64,000 bases of DNA, taken from Natrinema versiforme. GTDB taxonomy: Archaea > Halobacteriota > Halobacteria > Halobacteriales > Natrialbaceae. Under the pieces are notes generated by a model that was not told the DNA's origin, made no database searches, and was given only the letters and a program-made list of their open reading frames with translations. Positions 8,964 through 19,150 of the stretch are shown here, piece after piece. The translations under genes were made by a program, and so were the position numbers. Location of the stretch: assembly GCF_005576615.1 (NCBI RefSeq), contig NZ_CP040330.1, positions 2,356,001 through 2,420,000 of the forward strand. The letters are read 5' to 3'. Each line of letters opens with the position of its first letter. Position 1 is the stretch's first letter.

Positions 8964-11242
8964 CTGTAGCTCACCTGTCCCATGACGTGTCGGCTGGTCA
9001 GTTCGGCCGACGCCTCCGAGTAGCCGAAGAGGTCGACCATCGTGTCGATCGTGTTCGCTTTCACGGCGGCCGTCTCGGTTCCGCTCGGCGGATCGCTCCA
9101 CTGCCGCGGGTCGAAGTCCTCGAAGGTCCGCTCGACATCGTCCCAGTCGTGGCTCTCGAGGACGGTCTTGATCACCGGGATCGCGGTCAGATCAACGTCC
9201 TCGACCGAGAAGTCCTCGTCGCGGTGTTCCCACGCGTGGCGGTTCAGCGACGTGATAACCTTCTCGCGCCGGAAGCTCCGGACGCTCTCGCGGGGCTGGT
9301 TGCCGTCGTACTCGGACTCGGAGAACCGACCCAGATGCTCGATTTCGAACAGCTTCATCGTCAGCGGGTCGGGTTCGACGCGCTCGCCGCGGTCGTTGTA
9401 CAGCGGCTCCTCGGTCTCCCACGCGTAGACGTGTTCGACGTACTCGGCGACGGTCTCCTCGTCGACGCGTTTGTCGTGCATGATGGCCTCGATGACGTCG
9501 CTCTCCTGCTGGTCGTAGATGTAGTTCTTCACCGGGACGACGCGATTCTCGAACTCCGAGCGCTCGCCCGCTGAGAAGACCGGCGCGTCGATCAGCCCCT
9601 CGACCATGGCGTTGAGCACGTCCCGGGGCATGACGATGTCCTCGACCGACAGATCGGCGTGGTGGCGGTCCCGATCGGTCTGGAGGAGTTCCGCGAGCCG
9701 ATCCCGCGTGTACGTGACCGGGATCCCGTGATCGCCGTCGTCGCCGTCGTCGCCGAAGTCGAACTCCTCTTTCTCCCGGCGGCTGTCGCCCTCCTGCAGG
9801 AAGCCCTGATCGTAGATGAGTGCTTTGTCGACGAGGTCCAGCCCGTTCGGGAGATCCTCCTCGTCTAACCGCGTGACGACCGCGTACAGCGCCGCCGCCT
9901 CGATCGCGTGCGGGGCGAACTCCTGAACCCGCGTCTCGCCGTCGCGATCCTTGACCGTCACCCGCACCGGCGCGCGGATCCGATCGGCGAGTTCGTCGTA
10001 GCTCTCGGCCTCCCAGACGTTCGTCTCGTTCGTGAGTTCGCGCCGGATCAGTTCCGTCTCGAGGCTCAGGTTCGTCAGGTAGCCAAAGCGGTGCTTATCG
10101 AGCCGCCGTTTCAGCGCCTTCAACGGGTCCATGCCGTTCCGATCCGAGTGCTGGTTGAGCTGGGCCTCGAGGTCGGGGTTCGAGATGATCAGCAGTTGGG
10201 AGTCGACATCCATCCCAATCCCCTTGTCCAACTTCACGGACTGCTCGTCGGGGACGTTCAGCAGCTTCTGGAGCAGGTCGGCGTGTTGGGCCGCGTCCTC
10301 GACGATCGTGAGGACGCCGTTGCCCTGCGAGAGGACGCCGTCGTAGCTAAACGCCTGCGGGTTCTTGCGCCCGCGGGAATCCAGTTCCTGCAGCATACCG
10401 TGCATCCACGACCCGACGAGGCGCTCCTTGGGCGGCCCGTCGTCCTCGGAGTGGAGGACGCCGACGCCCTGTCCCGTGTCGACGACGTAGTTCTTCACGC
10501 GGAGGTGGCTCTCGTCGGTGATCGCCGAGAACAGCTCGTCCTCGCCCTCGCGGCGGTAGCGCTCCTCGAGGAAGTCGTAGGCCTCACGGGAGAACGGGTC
10601 GAGTTGGGCGTCGACCTGCACGGGAACGTGATCGTCGAGTTCCCCGTTGAGTTGCTCGAGCAACTCCTCGCGGACGTTCTCGGGGAACACCGACAGCGGG
10701 TGAGCCTGGACGGGGCTCTCGTACCAGTTCTGCTCGTCGGCGGCGCTCGCGGCATCGCTGCCGTAGCTCAGCCCGCGGTCGCTGCCCTCGGCGGTCGAGA
10801 TGTTCCACTCGACCGTGTAGCGCCGTCCCTCCGGCGTCTTCGAGTACTCCCGGAGCCCGTTGACCAGACAGCGCTTGAGTTCGGACTTCCCGGTCGCGGT
10901 CGGCCCCTCGAACCAGATGATCTTCTCGTCTTTGGCCCGGCCCGCGGCGATCGACCGCAGGTCGTCGACGAACCCGTTGAGGACCTCGGTGTTGCCGAGG
11001 ATCGCGTGTTCGCCGTCGTTGTGCGGATCGTCGAAGAAACGGTAGCGCTCCTTCTCTTCGCCCTCCTCGACCACGGTTCGCGTACCCGCGGCCTCGATCG
11101 CCTTGAGTAGATACTTCGACGCGTGGGAGGCGATCGACGGGTTCTCGAAGATCCGATCGACGTAGGAGGCGAGAGTCATCGGCTCCTCGTAGGTCTCCTC
11201 GAGGGCGCGGTCCGCCTCGGTGACGTAGTCATGTCCGGTCAT
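8954..11242 (-). CDS. PrkA-type AAA serine protein kinase, copy 2 (with variant P-loop)
   Basis: PrkA-family protein of 762 aa. The AAA-type P-loop GPTATGKS is at residues 113-120, and the C-terminal kinase-like region has blocks such as [19 protein letters not shown] and [13 protein letters not shown]. It is longer and more divergent than the copy directly upstream. ATG 11242 is separated by one base from the TAG stop of that copy, and the 3' end overlaps the YeaH gene, so the four genes form one tightly packed operon. Whether it phosphorylates proteins itself or mainly works as an AAA partner is not decided by sequence. Confidence 0.9.
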   Translation of the reverse strand: MTGHDYVTEADRALEETYEEPMTLASYVDRIFENPSIASHASKYLLKAIEAAGTRTVVEEGEEKERYRFFDDPHNDGEHAILGNTEVLNGFVDDLRSIAAGRAKDEKIIWFEGPTATGKSELKRCLVNGLREYSKTPEGRRYTVEWNISTAEGSDRGLSYGSDAASAADEQNWYESPVQAHPLSVFPENVREELLEQLNGELDDHVPVQVDAQLDPFSREAYDFLEERYRREGEDELFSAITDESHLRVKNYVVDTGQGVGVLHSEDDGPPKERLVGSWMHGMLQELDSRGRKNPQAFSYDGVLSQGNGVLTIVEDAAQHADLLQKLLNVPDEQSVKLDKGIGMDVDSQLLIISNPDLEAQLNQHSDRNGMDPLKALKRRLDKHRFGYLTNLSLETELIRRELTNETNVWEAESYDELADRIRAPVRVTVKDRDGETRVQEFAPHAIEAAALYAVVTRLDEEDLPNGLDLVDKALIYDQGFLQEGDSRREKEEFDFGDDGDDGDHGIPVTYTRDRLAELLQTDRDRHHADLSVEDIVMPRDVLNAMVEGLIDAPVFSAGERSEFENRVVPVKNYIYDQQESDVIEAIMHDKRVDEETVAEYVEHVYAWETEEPLYNDRGERVEPDPLTMKLFEIEHLGRFSESEYDGNQPRESVRSFRREKVITSLNRHAWEHRDEDFSVEDVDLTAIPVIKTVLESHDWDDVERTFEDFDPRQWSDPPSGTETAAVKANTIDTMVDLFGYSEASAELTSRHVMGQVSYRWD

Positions 11243-11243
11243 G

Positions 11244-13316
11244 CTAGTCTTCCATCTCGGCCTTGGCGACCTCCGCGCCGGCGAACTCGAGCACCTCCTT
11301 TGCTCCGCCCTCGGAGTAGCCCTGTTCGATCAGCGCGTCGATCCACGCCGAGCGCTCGTCGTCGTCGAATTCGTTGGCGCTGACCAGCGCGGAGAAGTTG
11401 ATGTTGTGTTTCTTGTCCTCCCAGAGTTTGCGCTCTAAGGCACGGCGCAGGCGCTCGTTGTCCTGCGGGTTGAACGCCTCGCCCTCGCGGGCCCGGCGGC
11501 TGACCCAGTTCGAGACCTCCTGCCGGAAGTCCTCCTTGCGGTCCTCGGGGATGTCGAGTTTCTCCTCGACGGAGCGCAGGAACGTCTCGTCGGGTTCCTG
11601 CTCGCGGCCCGTCAACTCGTCTTCGATGGTATCGTCGTCGATGTAGGCCATCACGTGGTCCATGTACTTCTCGCCCTGGCGCTGGATCTCGTCGATATCG
11701 TAGGCCAGCGCGTGGCGGACGTCCTCGATGGCCCGCTCCTTGTACTCCTCGCGGACGGTCTCGAGGTAGCGGTAGTACTTCTCGAAGTTCTCCTCGGGGA
11801 TGGAGCCGTGGTGCTCTAGGTTCTCCTCGAAGAAGTTGAACACCGTCAGCGGCGAGAGGAACCCGCGCTGGCGGTGTTTCGAGTCCATGATGGCCTCGGC
11901 GATCTCGTCGCCGATGAACCGGGGCGAGACGCCGACCATGCCCTCGCCGATTTCGGCCTTCTGCTCGGCCTCCTCGCGGAGTTTCTTGATGTCGAGGTCG
12001 TCGCCCTCGTCGATCTCGCCGTTGTAGGCCTTGGCCTTCGAGAGCAGCCCGACGGTCTCGGTGTCGGGCTCCTCGATGCGGGTGAGGACGCCGAACAGGC
12101 CCGCCATCTCGAGCGTGTGGGGCTCGACGTTGATGTCGGGGACGTCGGCGTTTTGCAACATCTTCTCGTAGATGCTGGCCTCGTCCTCGTAGGAGAGGAC
12201 GTAGGGGAAGTCGATCCGCTTGGTGCGGTCGTTGAACGCCTCCATCTTCTCGTCGCCCTTCTTGTCCTTGTACTCGGGCATGTTCGTCCGGCCGACGATC
12301 ACCTGATCGATGTCGATTCGGGGATTGTTCTTGGGCTTGATCGTCTGCTCTTGGGTCGCGTGCAGGAAGTCGTAGAGGAACTCCCGCTGCAGCTTGAGCA
12401 GCTCCTCGCCGGAGAAGATGCCGCGGTTCGCGTTACAGAAGGCCCCCGAGTAGTCGAACGCGCGCGGGTCGGACTCGCCGTAGATGGCGATCTTGGAGTA
12501 GTTGACGTCGCCGGTCAGTTCCGTCTCGTCTTGGTTCTTCTTGTCCTTGGGCTCGAAGGTCTCGAGTCCCTGTCGCTTGTTCTCGTCGGCGACGAAGCGG
12601 ACGATCTCGATGTGATTCTCGAGGACCTGCTGGAGGTCGTCGTCGTAGTAGGCCAGCAGCCTGTCCATGTAGAACTCGCTTTCGGGGTCGAGTGCCTGCT
12701 CGTTTTGAATCGTGTACGGCGCATCGAGGTTCTCGTTCAGGTCGTCGATGACCCGCTGGCGCTGCTCTAAGGGGAGGAGCACGAGCGGGTCCTGATTCAT
12801 CGGGGACCGGACGGTGTCGTCGGCCGGGTCCTGATCCTGAATCACGTCACAGAGGTTGGTCCAGCGGAAGGTGTACATCCGGCCGTCGTCCCGGAGCGTG
12901 TAGTCCTCGAAGTACTTGCGGACCTGCTTGTCGAAGTGGGACTTCCCGGAGCCGACCGGACCGAGCAGGAGCTTGATCCGGCGCTCGGGACCCAGCCGCC
13001 GGGCTCCCGACTTGACCTTGTTGACGAACTCGTGGATCGACTGATGGATCACCTTCCCGTAGAAGGTGTTCTCGCCGTCGCCCAGCGGGTCCTCGCTCGC
13101 GAGTTGGTACTCGACCATCCCTTCGGTCTCGTCGTAGGTGGTGCCGTAGTAGTCGAACATGTCCGCGACGCGCTGGTGGGCGTTGCGGGCCACCTTCGGG
13201 TCCTCGTACACCTCCTCGAGGTACCAGTCGAAGGACTTGGTCTCCCGCAGGTCTGCGGGCATCGATTCCTTGTAGTCCGTACTGAGCTGCTCGAGTGTTT
13301 CGATGTCACCGGTCAT
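11244..13316 (-). CDS. prkA: PrkA-type AAA serine protein kinase, copy 1
   Basis: First gene of the PrkA-PrkA-YeaH-SpoVR operon, 690 aa and of normal PrkA length. The classical P-loop GPVGSGKS is at residues 119-126, preceded by the family region KVIHQSIHEFVNKVKSGARRLG; later come VIVGRTNMPEYKDKKGDEKMEAF and the C-terminal FNFFEENLEHHGSI region seen in PrkA. The start is set at ATG 13316 (MTGDIETLEQL), since the open frame to 13439 is Arg-rich and unlike the family. The presumed role is a stress- or starvation-responsive kinase acting with the downstream genes. Confidence 0.93.
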   Translation of the reverse strand: MTGDIETLEQLSTDYKESMPADLRETKSFDWYLEEVYEDPKVARNAHQRVADMFDYYGTTYDETEGMVEYQLASEDPLGDGENTFYGKVIHQSIHEFVNKVKSGARRLGPERRIKLLLGPVGSGKSHFDKQVRKYFEDYTLRDDGRMYTFRWTNLCDVIQDQDPADDTVRSPMNQDPLVLLPLEQRQRVIDDLNENLDAPYTIQNEQALDPESEFYMDRLLAYYDDDLQQVLENHIEIVRFVADENKRQGLETFEPKDKKNQDETELTGDVNYSKIAIYGESDPRAFDYSGAFCNANRGIFSGEELLKLQREFLYDFLHATQEQTIKPKNNPRIDIDQVIVGRTNMPEYKDKKGDEKMEAFNDRTKRIDFPYVLSYEDEASIYEKMLQNADVPDINVEPHTLEMAGLFGVLTRIEEPDTETVGLLSKAKAYNGEIDEGDDLDIKKLREEAEQKAEIGEGMVGVSPRFIGDEIAEAIMDSKHRQRGFLSPLTVFNFFEENLEHHGSIPEENFEKYYRYLETVREEYKERAIEDVRHALAYDIDEIQRQGEKYMDHVMAYIDDDTIEDELTGREQEPDETFLRSVEEKLDIPEDRKEDFRQEVSNWVSRRAREGEAFNPQDNERLRRALERKLWEDKKHNINFSALVSANEFDDDERSAWIDALIEQGYSEGGAKEVLEFAGAEVAKAEMED

Positions 13317-13977
13317 GGTATCATGGGGTTCCCCCGTCTGCAGTGCGGTCGTCCGCGCGAGTGCGGACGGTGTGAGCGGACGTCGTTCGACCAGCCGCGT
13401 CTCGTGGCCGAACCGTCGGAATCCGTCGCCTCGCGTCACCCGACGTGAACGCGTCGTATTCGTCGAACTCCTCGAGCGGGCGCTCGGGGAGCGCGACCCT
13501 GTCGCGGGCGGCGTGGATGTGCCGTGTCATATGTCATCTCGTACCACTTGACGTTGCGCGATGCCTCGTCAGGGCTCGGGCAACGATGCGCCGGGGACGG
13601 GCGCGGAGTGGATCGGTCCGGCAAACGGATACCGATAGTATTTAATGAGTGAGTAATCCAGCTACTTAGCCTTAGCCCCAAAAGGTATTTGTCAGAACTT
13701 TATTGCAGGAAAATACTGCCAGAACTCTGTGCTGATGTTCGGTATCACACCCCACATTCGGGGGTCGGCGGCATAAGCTACCGGCCTGCAACGTCCACGT
13801 GAACTCGCGCGCGCTGGCTGAATGGTAACGCGACACTCGATTCGGGCCACGGGGCACCCGCTGAGGCGACCGCGCCGGATCACCCGATCCATCGGGATCG
13901 GTCCACTGGCCGGAGCCGCCCCCGCGACCGGCGGCGGTGACGACGAGGATTTAGGGCGGGCGGTCCTACCGGTCGCC
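13317..13977. other. Intergenic region upstream of prkA operon and DUF5820 gene
   Basis: About 660 bp without a convincing gene. Short open frames here are Arg-rich and unlike known families. An A+T-rich patch near 13630-13700 (TATTTAATGAG and ATTTGTCAGAAC nearby) is the best candidate promoter for the leftward prkA operon, which would then have a leader of about 320 nt. No hairpin terminator or riboswitch was recognised. Confidence 0.4.
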
Positions 13978-14409
13978 ATGTCGGATTCGGATGCGGACGA
14001 CGGGCTGGACCGCTCGCGGCTGCCGGACGGCTGGACCGTCTGGAGCCGCGGCGAGGACGGCCGGCTCGTGCTCGCGTATCGGCCGGACGTCTTCAACGCC
14101 GAGGACTTTCCCGCGCCGTGTCTGCCGACGCTGTATCTCACCCACGGCAAGCGGACCCGTCGCCCCGGCGTCAACCCCACCGATACCGCCGATTCCGCGG
14201 ACTGGTTCGTCACGCTCTACCTCGAGCCGGACGTGTCGCTGAACGAGACGCTGCGATTCCCGACTCGAGACGAGGCCCTCGAGCGGACCGTCGAACTCGC
14301 GACGGCGTTCGACGCGGGCGAGATCGACTACCGGGGGCTGTATCAGGTGCCTCGAGAGACGTACTTCGACCGGCTCGACGACCTCACGGGCGACGGCAGC
14401 GACGACTGA
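13978..14409 (+). CDS. Conserved haloarchaeal protein, probably DUF5820
   Basis: Acidic protein of 143 aa with the pattern LPDGWTVWSRGEDGRLVLAY, PAPCLPTLYLTHGKRTRRPG and DWFVTLYLEPDVSLNET, which I associate with the haloarchaeal DUF5820 family. No catalytic motif or membrane segment is visible. The start is set at ATG 13978 (MSDSDADDGLD); the 52-codon upstream extension has no family resemblance. Its function is unknown. It is followed in the same direction by a UPF0179 gene about 100 bp downstream. The family assignment is from memory. Confidence 0.75.
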   Translation: MSDSDADDGLDRSRLPDGWTVWSRGEDGRLVLAYRPDVFNAEDFPAPCLPTLYLTHGKRTRRPGVNPTDTADSADWFVTLYLEPDVSLNETLRFPTRDEALERTVELATAFDAGEIDYRGLYQVPRETYFDRLDDLTGDGSDD

Positions 14410-14505
14410 CTGCCCGATTTTCGACCCGTGAGCGGTCCGTGCCGCGGTTCGGGACCGCGCACTCGGGACGTGAGCCTTAACCGCCAGTGGCGAGTACCGA
14501 ATACT

Positions 14506-14952
14506 ATGTCGACCGTTACGCTCATCGGCTCCCAGTTGGCCGAGCCGGGAACCGAGTTCGTCTACGAGGGCGAAGCCGACGCCTGCGCCGGCTGTCCCTA
14601 CCGCAGTCAGTGTCTCAACCTCTCCACCGGCACGAAGTACCGCGTCACGTCCGTCCGCGAGAACGCCCAGACCCTCGAGTGTGCCATGCACGACGGCGGC
14701 GTTCGCGCCGTCGAAGTCGAACCCGCCCCGACGCGTGCGAACATCACCTCGAAGGGTGCCTTCGCCGGCAGTAAAACGAGCCTGCCGGGCCCCTGCCCGT
14801 ACGTCGAGTGTCCGAGCCACGAGTACTGCGAACCCGACGGCGTCGAGTTCGACGAGGAGTACCGAATTTCGGAAATCGTCGGCGAGCCGCCACACGACGT
14901 CTGTCACCTCGATCGCTCGCTCGAGTTGGTCGAACTCGAGACCGACGGCTGA
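14506..14952 (+). CDS. UPF0179 family protein
   Basis: Archaeal UPF0179 protein of 148 aa. Conserved cysteine clusters CAGCPYRSQC near residues 24-33 and CPYVECPSHEYC around 103-114 suggest a bound metal or Fe-S centre; the N-terminus STVTLIGSQLAEPGTEF is characteristic. ATG 14506 is used because it gives this N-terminus and a CCTTAA TATA-like element lies 26-31 nt upstream. The family is widespread in Euryarchaeota and its biochemical role is not known. It probably has its own promoter despite following the DUF5820 gene. Confidence 0.9.
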   Translation: MSTVTLIGSQLAEPGTEFVYEGEADACAGCPYRSQCLNLSTGTKYRVTSVRENAQTLECAMHDGGVRAVEVEPAPTRANITSKGAFAGSKTSLPGPCPYVECPSHEYCEPDGVEFDEEYRISEIVGEPPHDVCHLDRSLELVELETDG

Positions 14953-15083
14953 CCGCTCGGCCGAACGCACCAATCAACTCGCCGACCGGATCGACGAATT
15001 CCCCGACTCGGCGCGTCTCGAAGATCTCGTTTTTCGCCGGGTGCGCTCCGCTGAATCCGAGCGCGAGTACGGCCTACCAGCCG

Positions 15084-16364
15084 CTACGCGTTGGCGTCGG
15101 CCAGCACGATTAGTCCGGCACCGAGCAGGCCTGCGATCCCCGCGCCGAGGAAGGCGGGCGTATACGTTCCCGTGAGGTCGTAGGTGAGGCCGGCAGCCCA
15201 CGGGGCGAAGAGCCCGGAAACGGCGAAGGAGAGCGAGACGAGTCCGAAGACGGCATTCGGGTTCGCCGTCCCGAACAGCTCGACCGTCAGCGGCGAGAGC
15301 AGGGCCCCGTTTCCGCCGTAGGCGATCCCGAAGACGATGGCGAAGCCGTACAGCCCCGCAGCGGAGTCGACGAGCGGGAGGCACAGCGTCGACACGCCCA
15401 TAAGGGCTGAACAGGCGACGAACGTCCGAACACGACCGAACCGATCCGCGAGCGCACCGATCCCGATCCGGGCCGCCGCCGTCGTCCCACCGATCGCCGC
15501 GAGCGCGATGGCACCCGTCCCCTCACCGAGACCGATGTCACCGGTATAGGGGACGATGTGAACGAGGACGGCGTACAGCGTCGCGTAGACGAACACCCAG
15601 CCCGCAAACACCAGCAGGAACGCTCGCGAGGTCGCGACCGCGACCAATTCCCGTCGATAGGTCTCCCACTCCGGCGGTTCGTGGTCGGGAACGCCGTCCG
15701 GGAACTCCGCTCCCGTCTCGCTCGCGGACGGATCGTCGTCGAACAGCGGCGTTACGACCGCGACGGCGACCGTCGCGGCGACGACGAGCGCGAGCAGGGC
15801 AAGTCGCCACTCGAGGACGCCGACGAGCGCGCTCGCGGCGGGCGACATCGCGACCATCCCGATGCCGAGGCCGGCGGTCGCGATACCGGTCGCGAGGCCG
15901 CGGCGGCGCTGGAACCACCGCGGCACCGTGGCGTAGGAGACGACGTAGATCGCACCGAGACCGACGGCCGTGAGGATCCCGTAGGCGACCAAGAGCCCGC
16001 CGTACGAGTCCGTCCGACTTGTCCAGAGACCGCCCATCGCCAGCGATGCCGCGCCGAACGCCAGCAGCCGACGGACGCCGAGGCGGTCGGCAACCACGCC
16101 CAAGATCGCCGCGGCGAGGTAGATGACGACCGTCTGCAGGGAGAAGACCAGCGAGACGGCCGAGCGCGAAATCCCGAGGTCCCGCTGAATCGGCTCGAGA
16201 AAGACGCCGAACGCATAGGAGAGGCCGAAGACGACGAACGCGCCGACGAAGCCGCCGGCGACGACGTACCAGCCGCGGTAGACGCGGCTGTCGGGAGTCG
16301 AGGCCGCGCCGTCGATCGCTCCGGCCGTCTCGCGCGGTCGATCCGAACCGTCATCGGGACGCAT
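15084..16364 (-). CDS. MFS transporter, 12 TM
   Basis: Major facilitator superfamily permease of 426 aa with about twelve hydrophobic helices and a cytoplasmic loop rich in Asp/Glu in the middle (LFDDDPSASETGAEF). The inter-helix motif VVADRLGVRRLL follows TM2, and ALADRFGRVR is its counterpart in the second half. The N-terminal YRGWYVVAGGFVGAF start is like the oxalate/formate antiporter (OFA) and monocarboxylate-type subgroup. The substrate is unknown, possibly an organic acid. It is divergent from the AtoE-type transporter gene with a 62-bp shared promoter region, so the two may be co-regulated. Confidence 0.88.
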   Translation of the reverse strand: MRPDDGSDRPRETAGAIDGAASTPDSRVYRGWYVVAGGFVGAFVVFGLSYAFGVFLEPIQRDLGISRSAVSLVFSLQTVVIYLAAAILGVVADRLGVRRLLAFGAASLAMGGLWTSRTDSYGGLLVAYGILTAVGLGAIYVVSYATVPRWFQRRRGLATGIATAGLGIGMVAMSPAASALVGVLEWRLALLALVVAATVAVAVVTPLFDDDPSASETGAEFPDGVPDHEPPEWETYRRELVAVATSRAFLLVFAGWVFVYATLYAVLVHIVPYTGDIGLGEGTGAIALAAIGGTTAAARIGIGALADRFGRVRTFVACSALMGVSTLCLPLVDSAAGLYGFAIVFGIAYGGNGALLSPLTVELFGTANPNAVFGLVSLSFAVSGLFAPWAAGLTYDLTGTYTPAFLGAGIAGLLGAGLIVLADANA

Positions 16365-16387
16365 TCGGTCGTACTCTTCTGTCGCGG

Positions 16388-16404
16388 CACATAACGCTTA
16401 ACAC
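16388..16404. promoter_or_regulatory. Divergent TATA elements between MFS and AtoE-type genes
   Basis: On the plus strand GCTTAACAC (16396-16404) is centred 27 nt before ATG 16427. On the minus strand the CGTTATGT element (16388-16395) is centred 27 nt before ATG 16364. Both spacings fit leaderless haloarchaeal promoters, so two nearly abutting boxes serve opposite genes. Confidence 0.45.
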
Positions 16405-16426
16405 GGGATTTGTTATCGCCACACAT

Positions 16427-17869
16427 ATGGGGGCAGCAGACAGAGCGGCCACGACCGGTAACGTCATCGAACGGCTGGGGAACCGAATCGCGAACGTCGT
16501 CGAGCGGTGGATGCCGAGTCCGTTCCTGTTCGCGATTATTCTGTCCTACGTCGTGTTCGCGGTCGGGATGATCGTCGAGGGACAGGGGCCGACGGAGATG
16601 ATCCAACACTGGTACGACGGGTTCTGGGCGTTCCTCACCTTCGCGATGCAGATGGTTCTGATCATCATGACCGGATTCGTGATCGCCTATCACCCGCGGG
16701 TCAACGACGCGCTGCAGCGGCTGGCGACGATCCCGAACACCAGCGGACAGGCCGTCGTCTTGGTCGGCGTGGTCTCGATGGCGCTGGCCTGGATCCACTG
16801 GGGACTGAGCCTGGTCGTCGGAGCGATCTTCGCTCGAGAGATGGGGAAGGCCGCCTACCGCGAGGGGATCGCGGTCCACTACCCGTTGCTCTGCGTGGCG
16901 GGCTACATGGGGCTGGGACTGACGTGGCACTGGGGCCTGTCCGGTTCGGCACCGCTCCTGCTCGCGACGTCGGGCAACGAGTTCATCGAACTCGGCGTCA
17001 TCGACGAGCCAGTCAGTACCTCGGCGACGGTCTTCAGCGGCTACGCGCTCGCGCTCACCGCGCTGTCGATTCTCTTCGCCGCGGTCGTCCTGTTCCTGCT
17101 GACGCCCTCGACGGAGCGCTCGCGGGAGATCACCGAGTATATTCCCGAGAGCGAACTGTTCGAGTCGGCGGCCGACGGCGACGTCGACGACGCTGCGGCG
17201 GACGACGTGGTCGCAGCGGACCAGCGGAGCGACGACCGCGTCCCGGCCGAGACGATCGATAACAGCCGGCTGCTGGGCGGCGTCATCGCGCTGACCGGCG
17301 TCGCGGTAATCGTTTGGGAGTTCGCGACCAGAGGGCTGGATGCGCTGGATCTGAACGTCCTAAACTTCGGATTCTTGTTCGCCGGCCTCGCGATCTACAC
17401 CCGCCCGGCGCTCTATCGCGAGCGGTTCGGCGACGCCGCGGACGCCGCCGCCGGGATCATCCTCCTGTTCCCCTTCTTCGCCGGCATCCAGGGAATGATG
17501 AGCGGGTCCGGGCTGGCGGAAACGATGGCCGAGGCGCTACTGGCGGTCTCGACGCCCGAGACGTTTCCGGTGATCGCGTGGCTCACGGCCGCGATCGTCA
17601 ACCTCTTCGTTCCCTCCGGCGGCGGCGAGTGGATCGTCCTCGGGCCGCCCGTCCTCGAGGCCGCACAGGAGGTCGGGATACCGGTCGGACAGGCGACGAT
17701 CGCCTACGCCGTCGGGGACGCACACACGAACCTGTTGAACCCGTTCTGGGCGCTGCCGCTGCTCGCGATCACGAGGATCCGGGCGCGAGAGATGTTCGGT
17801 TACGCTGTCACGATGTTGCTCGCATTGATCCCGTTCTTGGCGGTCGTGCTGTTCGTGCTGCCGTACTGA
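16427..17869 (+). CDS. AtoE-type short-chain fatty acid transporter
   Basis: Membrane protein of 480 aa of the AtoE short-chain fatty acid permease family. Recognisable blocks are ERWMPSPFLFAIILSYVVFA near the N-terminus, MALAWIHWGLSLVVGAIFAREM, and the C-terminal NLFVPSGGGEWIVLGPPVLEAA with the conserved glycine-rich loop, then GDAHTNLLNPFWALPLLAI. An acidic cytoplasmic loop (about residues 235-285) is haloarchaeal decoration. It is likely to import acetoacetate, butyrate or similar acids, which would feed acetyl-CoA metabolism such as the methylaspartate cycle genes at the right end of the window. It has its own promoter. Confidence 0.9.
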   Translation: MGAADRAATTGNVIERLGNRIANVVERWMPSPFLFAIILSYVVFAVGMIVEGQGPTEMIQHWYDGFWAFLTFAMQMVLIIMTGFVIAYHPRVNDALQRLATIPNTSGQAVVLVGVVSMALAWIHWGLSLVVGAIFAREMGKAAYREGIAVHYPLLCVAGYMGLGLTWHWGLSGSAPLLLATSGNEFIELGVIDEPVSTSATVFSGYALALTALSILFAAVVLFLLTPSTERSREITEYIPESELFESAADGDVDDAAADDVVAADQRSDDRVPAETIDNSRLLGGVIALTGVAVIVWEFATRGLDALDLNVLNFGFLFAGLAIYTRPALYRERFGDAADAAAGIILLFPFFAGIQGMMSGSGLAETMAEALLAVSTPETFPVIAWLTAAIVNLFVPSGGGEWIVLGPPVLEAAQEVGIPVGQATIAYAVGDAHTNLLNPFWALPLLAITRIRAREMFGYAVTMLLALIPFLAVVLFVLPY

Positions 17870-17960
17870 ACGGGATCGGTTGGCGGTTCGGATCTCGAGA
17901 CCGGTCGGTCGAGCGGTCTCGAAGCGTCGGAGAACGGAACGCGATACGCGTCGGGCGGCG

Positions 17961-18314
17961 TTACTGCTCCTCGAGCGCGCTCTCCTCGAGCCACGAGCCG
18001 GCCCAGCACTCGATCTCGTTGAAGACCGGCTCGAGGGACTCGCCCTTGCCGGTGAGGCTGTAGTAGGTCGCGACCGGCGCGTCCTCTTCGATACGGCGTC
18101 GGACGAACCCCATTTCGCCGAGGTCGTCGAGCACGCGCGAGAGGGTCCGCGCGTTCGCGCCGGTCGAGCGCTTGAGTTCGTTAAAGCGCTGCTCGCCGTC
18201 GAGCAGTTCGTGGAGCACCGCCAGCCGCCACTGGGAGCCGATCTGCTCGAGGGAGGCGATGACCGGGCAGGCGTCGTCGAGTTGCTCGCGGGATTGCGTT
18301 TGCGGGGATGACAT
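17961..18314 (-). CDS. HxlR-family winged-helix regulator
   Basis: HxlR/MarR-like DNA-binding protein of 117 aa. The signature is complete: DDACPVIASLEQIGSQWRL, with the Cys near the N-terminus, then VLHELLDGEQRFNELKRSTGANARTLSRVLDDLGEMGFVRR. The Cys can sense oxidants or electrophiles in some family members. The gene is divergent from the flavin reductase gene (135 bp apart), a common arrangement in which the regulator controls the neighbouring flavin enzyme. No clear palindromic operator was picked out between them. Confidence 0.92.
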   Translation of the reverse strand: MSSPQTQSREQLDDACPVIASLEQIGSQWRLAVLHELLDGEQRFNELKRSTGANARTLSRVLDDLGEMGFVRRRIEEDAPVATYYSLTGKGESLEPVFNEIECWAGSWLEESALEEQ

Positions 18315-18449
18315 CGATGGGTTCTGCCAGCGACTACGTCGCGAACTGCTTTAGTAGTTCGGATCCGAACCGGGTAACATCGTGTTAGTAGATTGCCGGC
18401 GAACGCCTGTGATAGCAGCGACCGCGGATCGGTCGTCGGAGGCCGGACG

Positions 18450-19079
18450 ATGACGGACGACGGGTCGACGGCCGGCGACGAGACTGACGGCCTCGAGATC
18501 GATGTCGACGAGCGCGAGGGCTCGCTCTATCGGATCCTCTCGAGTGCGGTCGTCCCGCGGCCGATCGCGTGGGTGAGCACCAAAAGCGAGGACGGTGTCG
18601 ACAACCTCGCGCCGTACAGTTTCTTCACCGTCGCGTCGGTCGACCCGCCGGTCCTGCTGTTCGCACCCGTCGACGGTGCCGAGGGGCTCAAGGACACGCC
18701 GCGGAACGCCCGCGACACCGGCGAGTTCGTCGTCAATCTCGTCACCGAAGACCTCGCTGAGGCGATGAACGAGACCAGCGCCACGCTGCCGGCCGGCGAG
18801 AGCGAGTTCGACCACGCCGACCTCGAGCGGGCCGACTCGACCGCGGTCGACCCGCCGCGCGTCGCCGGCGCGAAGGTGGCCTTCGAGTGTACCCTCCGCG
18901 ATCTGATCGACGTCGGCGGTTCGACGCTCGTCCTCGGCGAGGTCCGCCACGTCCATCTCGCGGAGTCGGTAACGACCGACGGAAAAATAGACATCGACGA
19001 GATCGACGCCGTCGGCCGGCTCGCGGGGAGTCTCTACGCGCGGACGGATGATCGCTTCTCGCTCGAGCGGCCGTCGTAG
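18450..19079 (+). CDS. Flavin reductase-like domain protein
   Basis: FMN-binding flavin reductase-like protein of 209 aa (split-barrel fold). Family motifs are SSAVVPRPIAWVSTKSEDGVDNLAPYSFFTVAS, VLLFAPVDGAEGLKDTPRNARDTGEFVVNLV and the C-terminal DEIDAVGRLAGSLYAR. The start is set at ATG 18450 (MTDDGSTAGDE). It has an acidic N-terminal tail of about 15 residues. It probably reduces or binds FMN for a partner monooxygenase or acts as an NADPH:flavin reductase; no partner is adjacent. The HxlR gene on the opposite side is the likely regulator. Confidence 0.9.
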   Translation: MTDDGSTAGDETDGLEIDVDEREGSLYRILSSAVVPRPIAWVSTKSEDGVDNLAPYSFFTVASVDPPVLLFAPVDGAEGLKDTPRNARDTGEFVVNLVTEDLAEAMNETSATLPAGESEFDHADLERADSTAVDPPRVAGAKVAFECTLRDLIDVGGSTLVLGEVRHVHLAESVTTDGKIDIDEIDAVGRLAGSLYARTDDRFSLERPS

Positions 19080-19150
19080 GCTGTCCTCGACGCCGCCGAG
19101 TGGCGACTCGAGCCGGCAGTACTGGTCTCTCGGCACCGTCTCGGCACCGG

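Noticed and set aside
13321-13530. 69-aa minus-strand frame ahead of prkA
   Set aside because: Arg/Thr-rich and lacks family features; probably leader sequence of the prkA operon.
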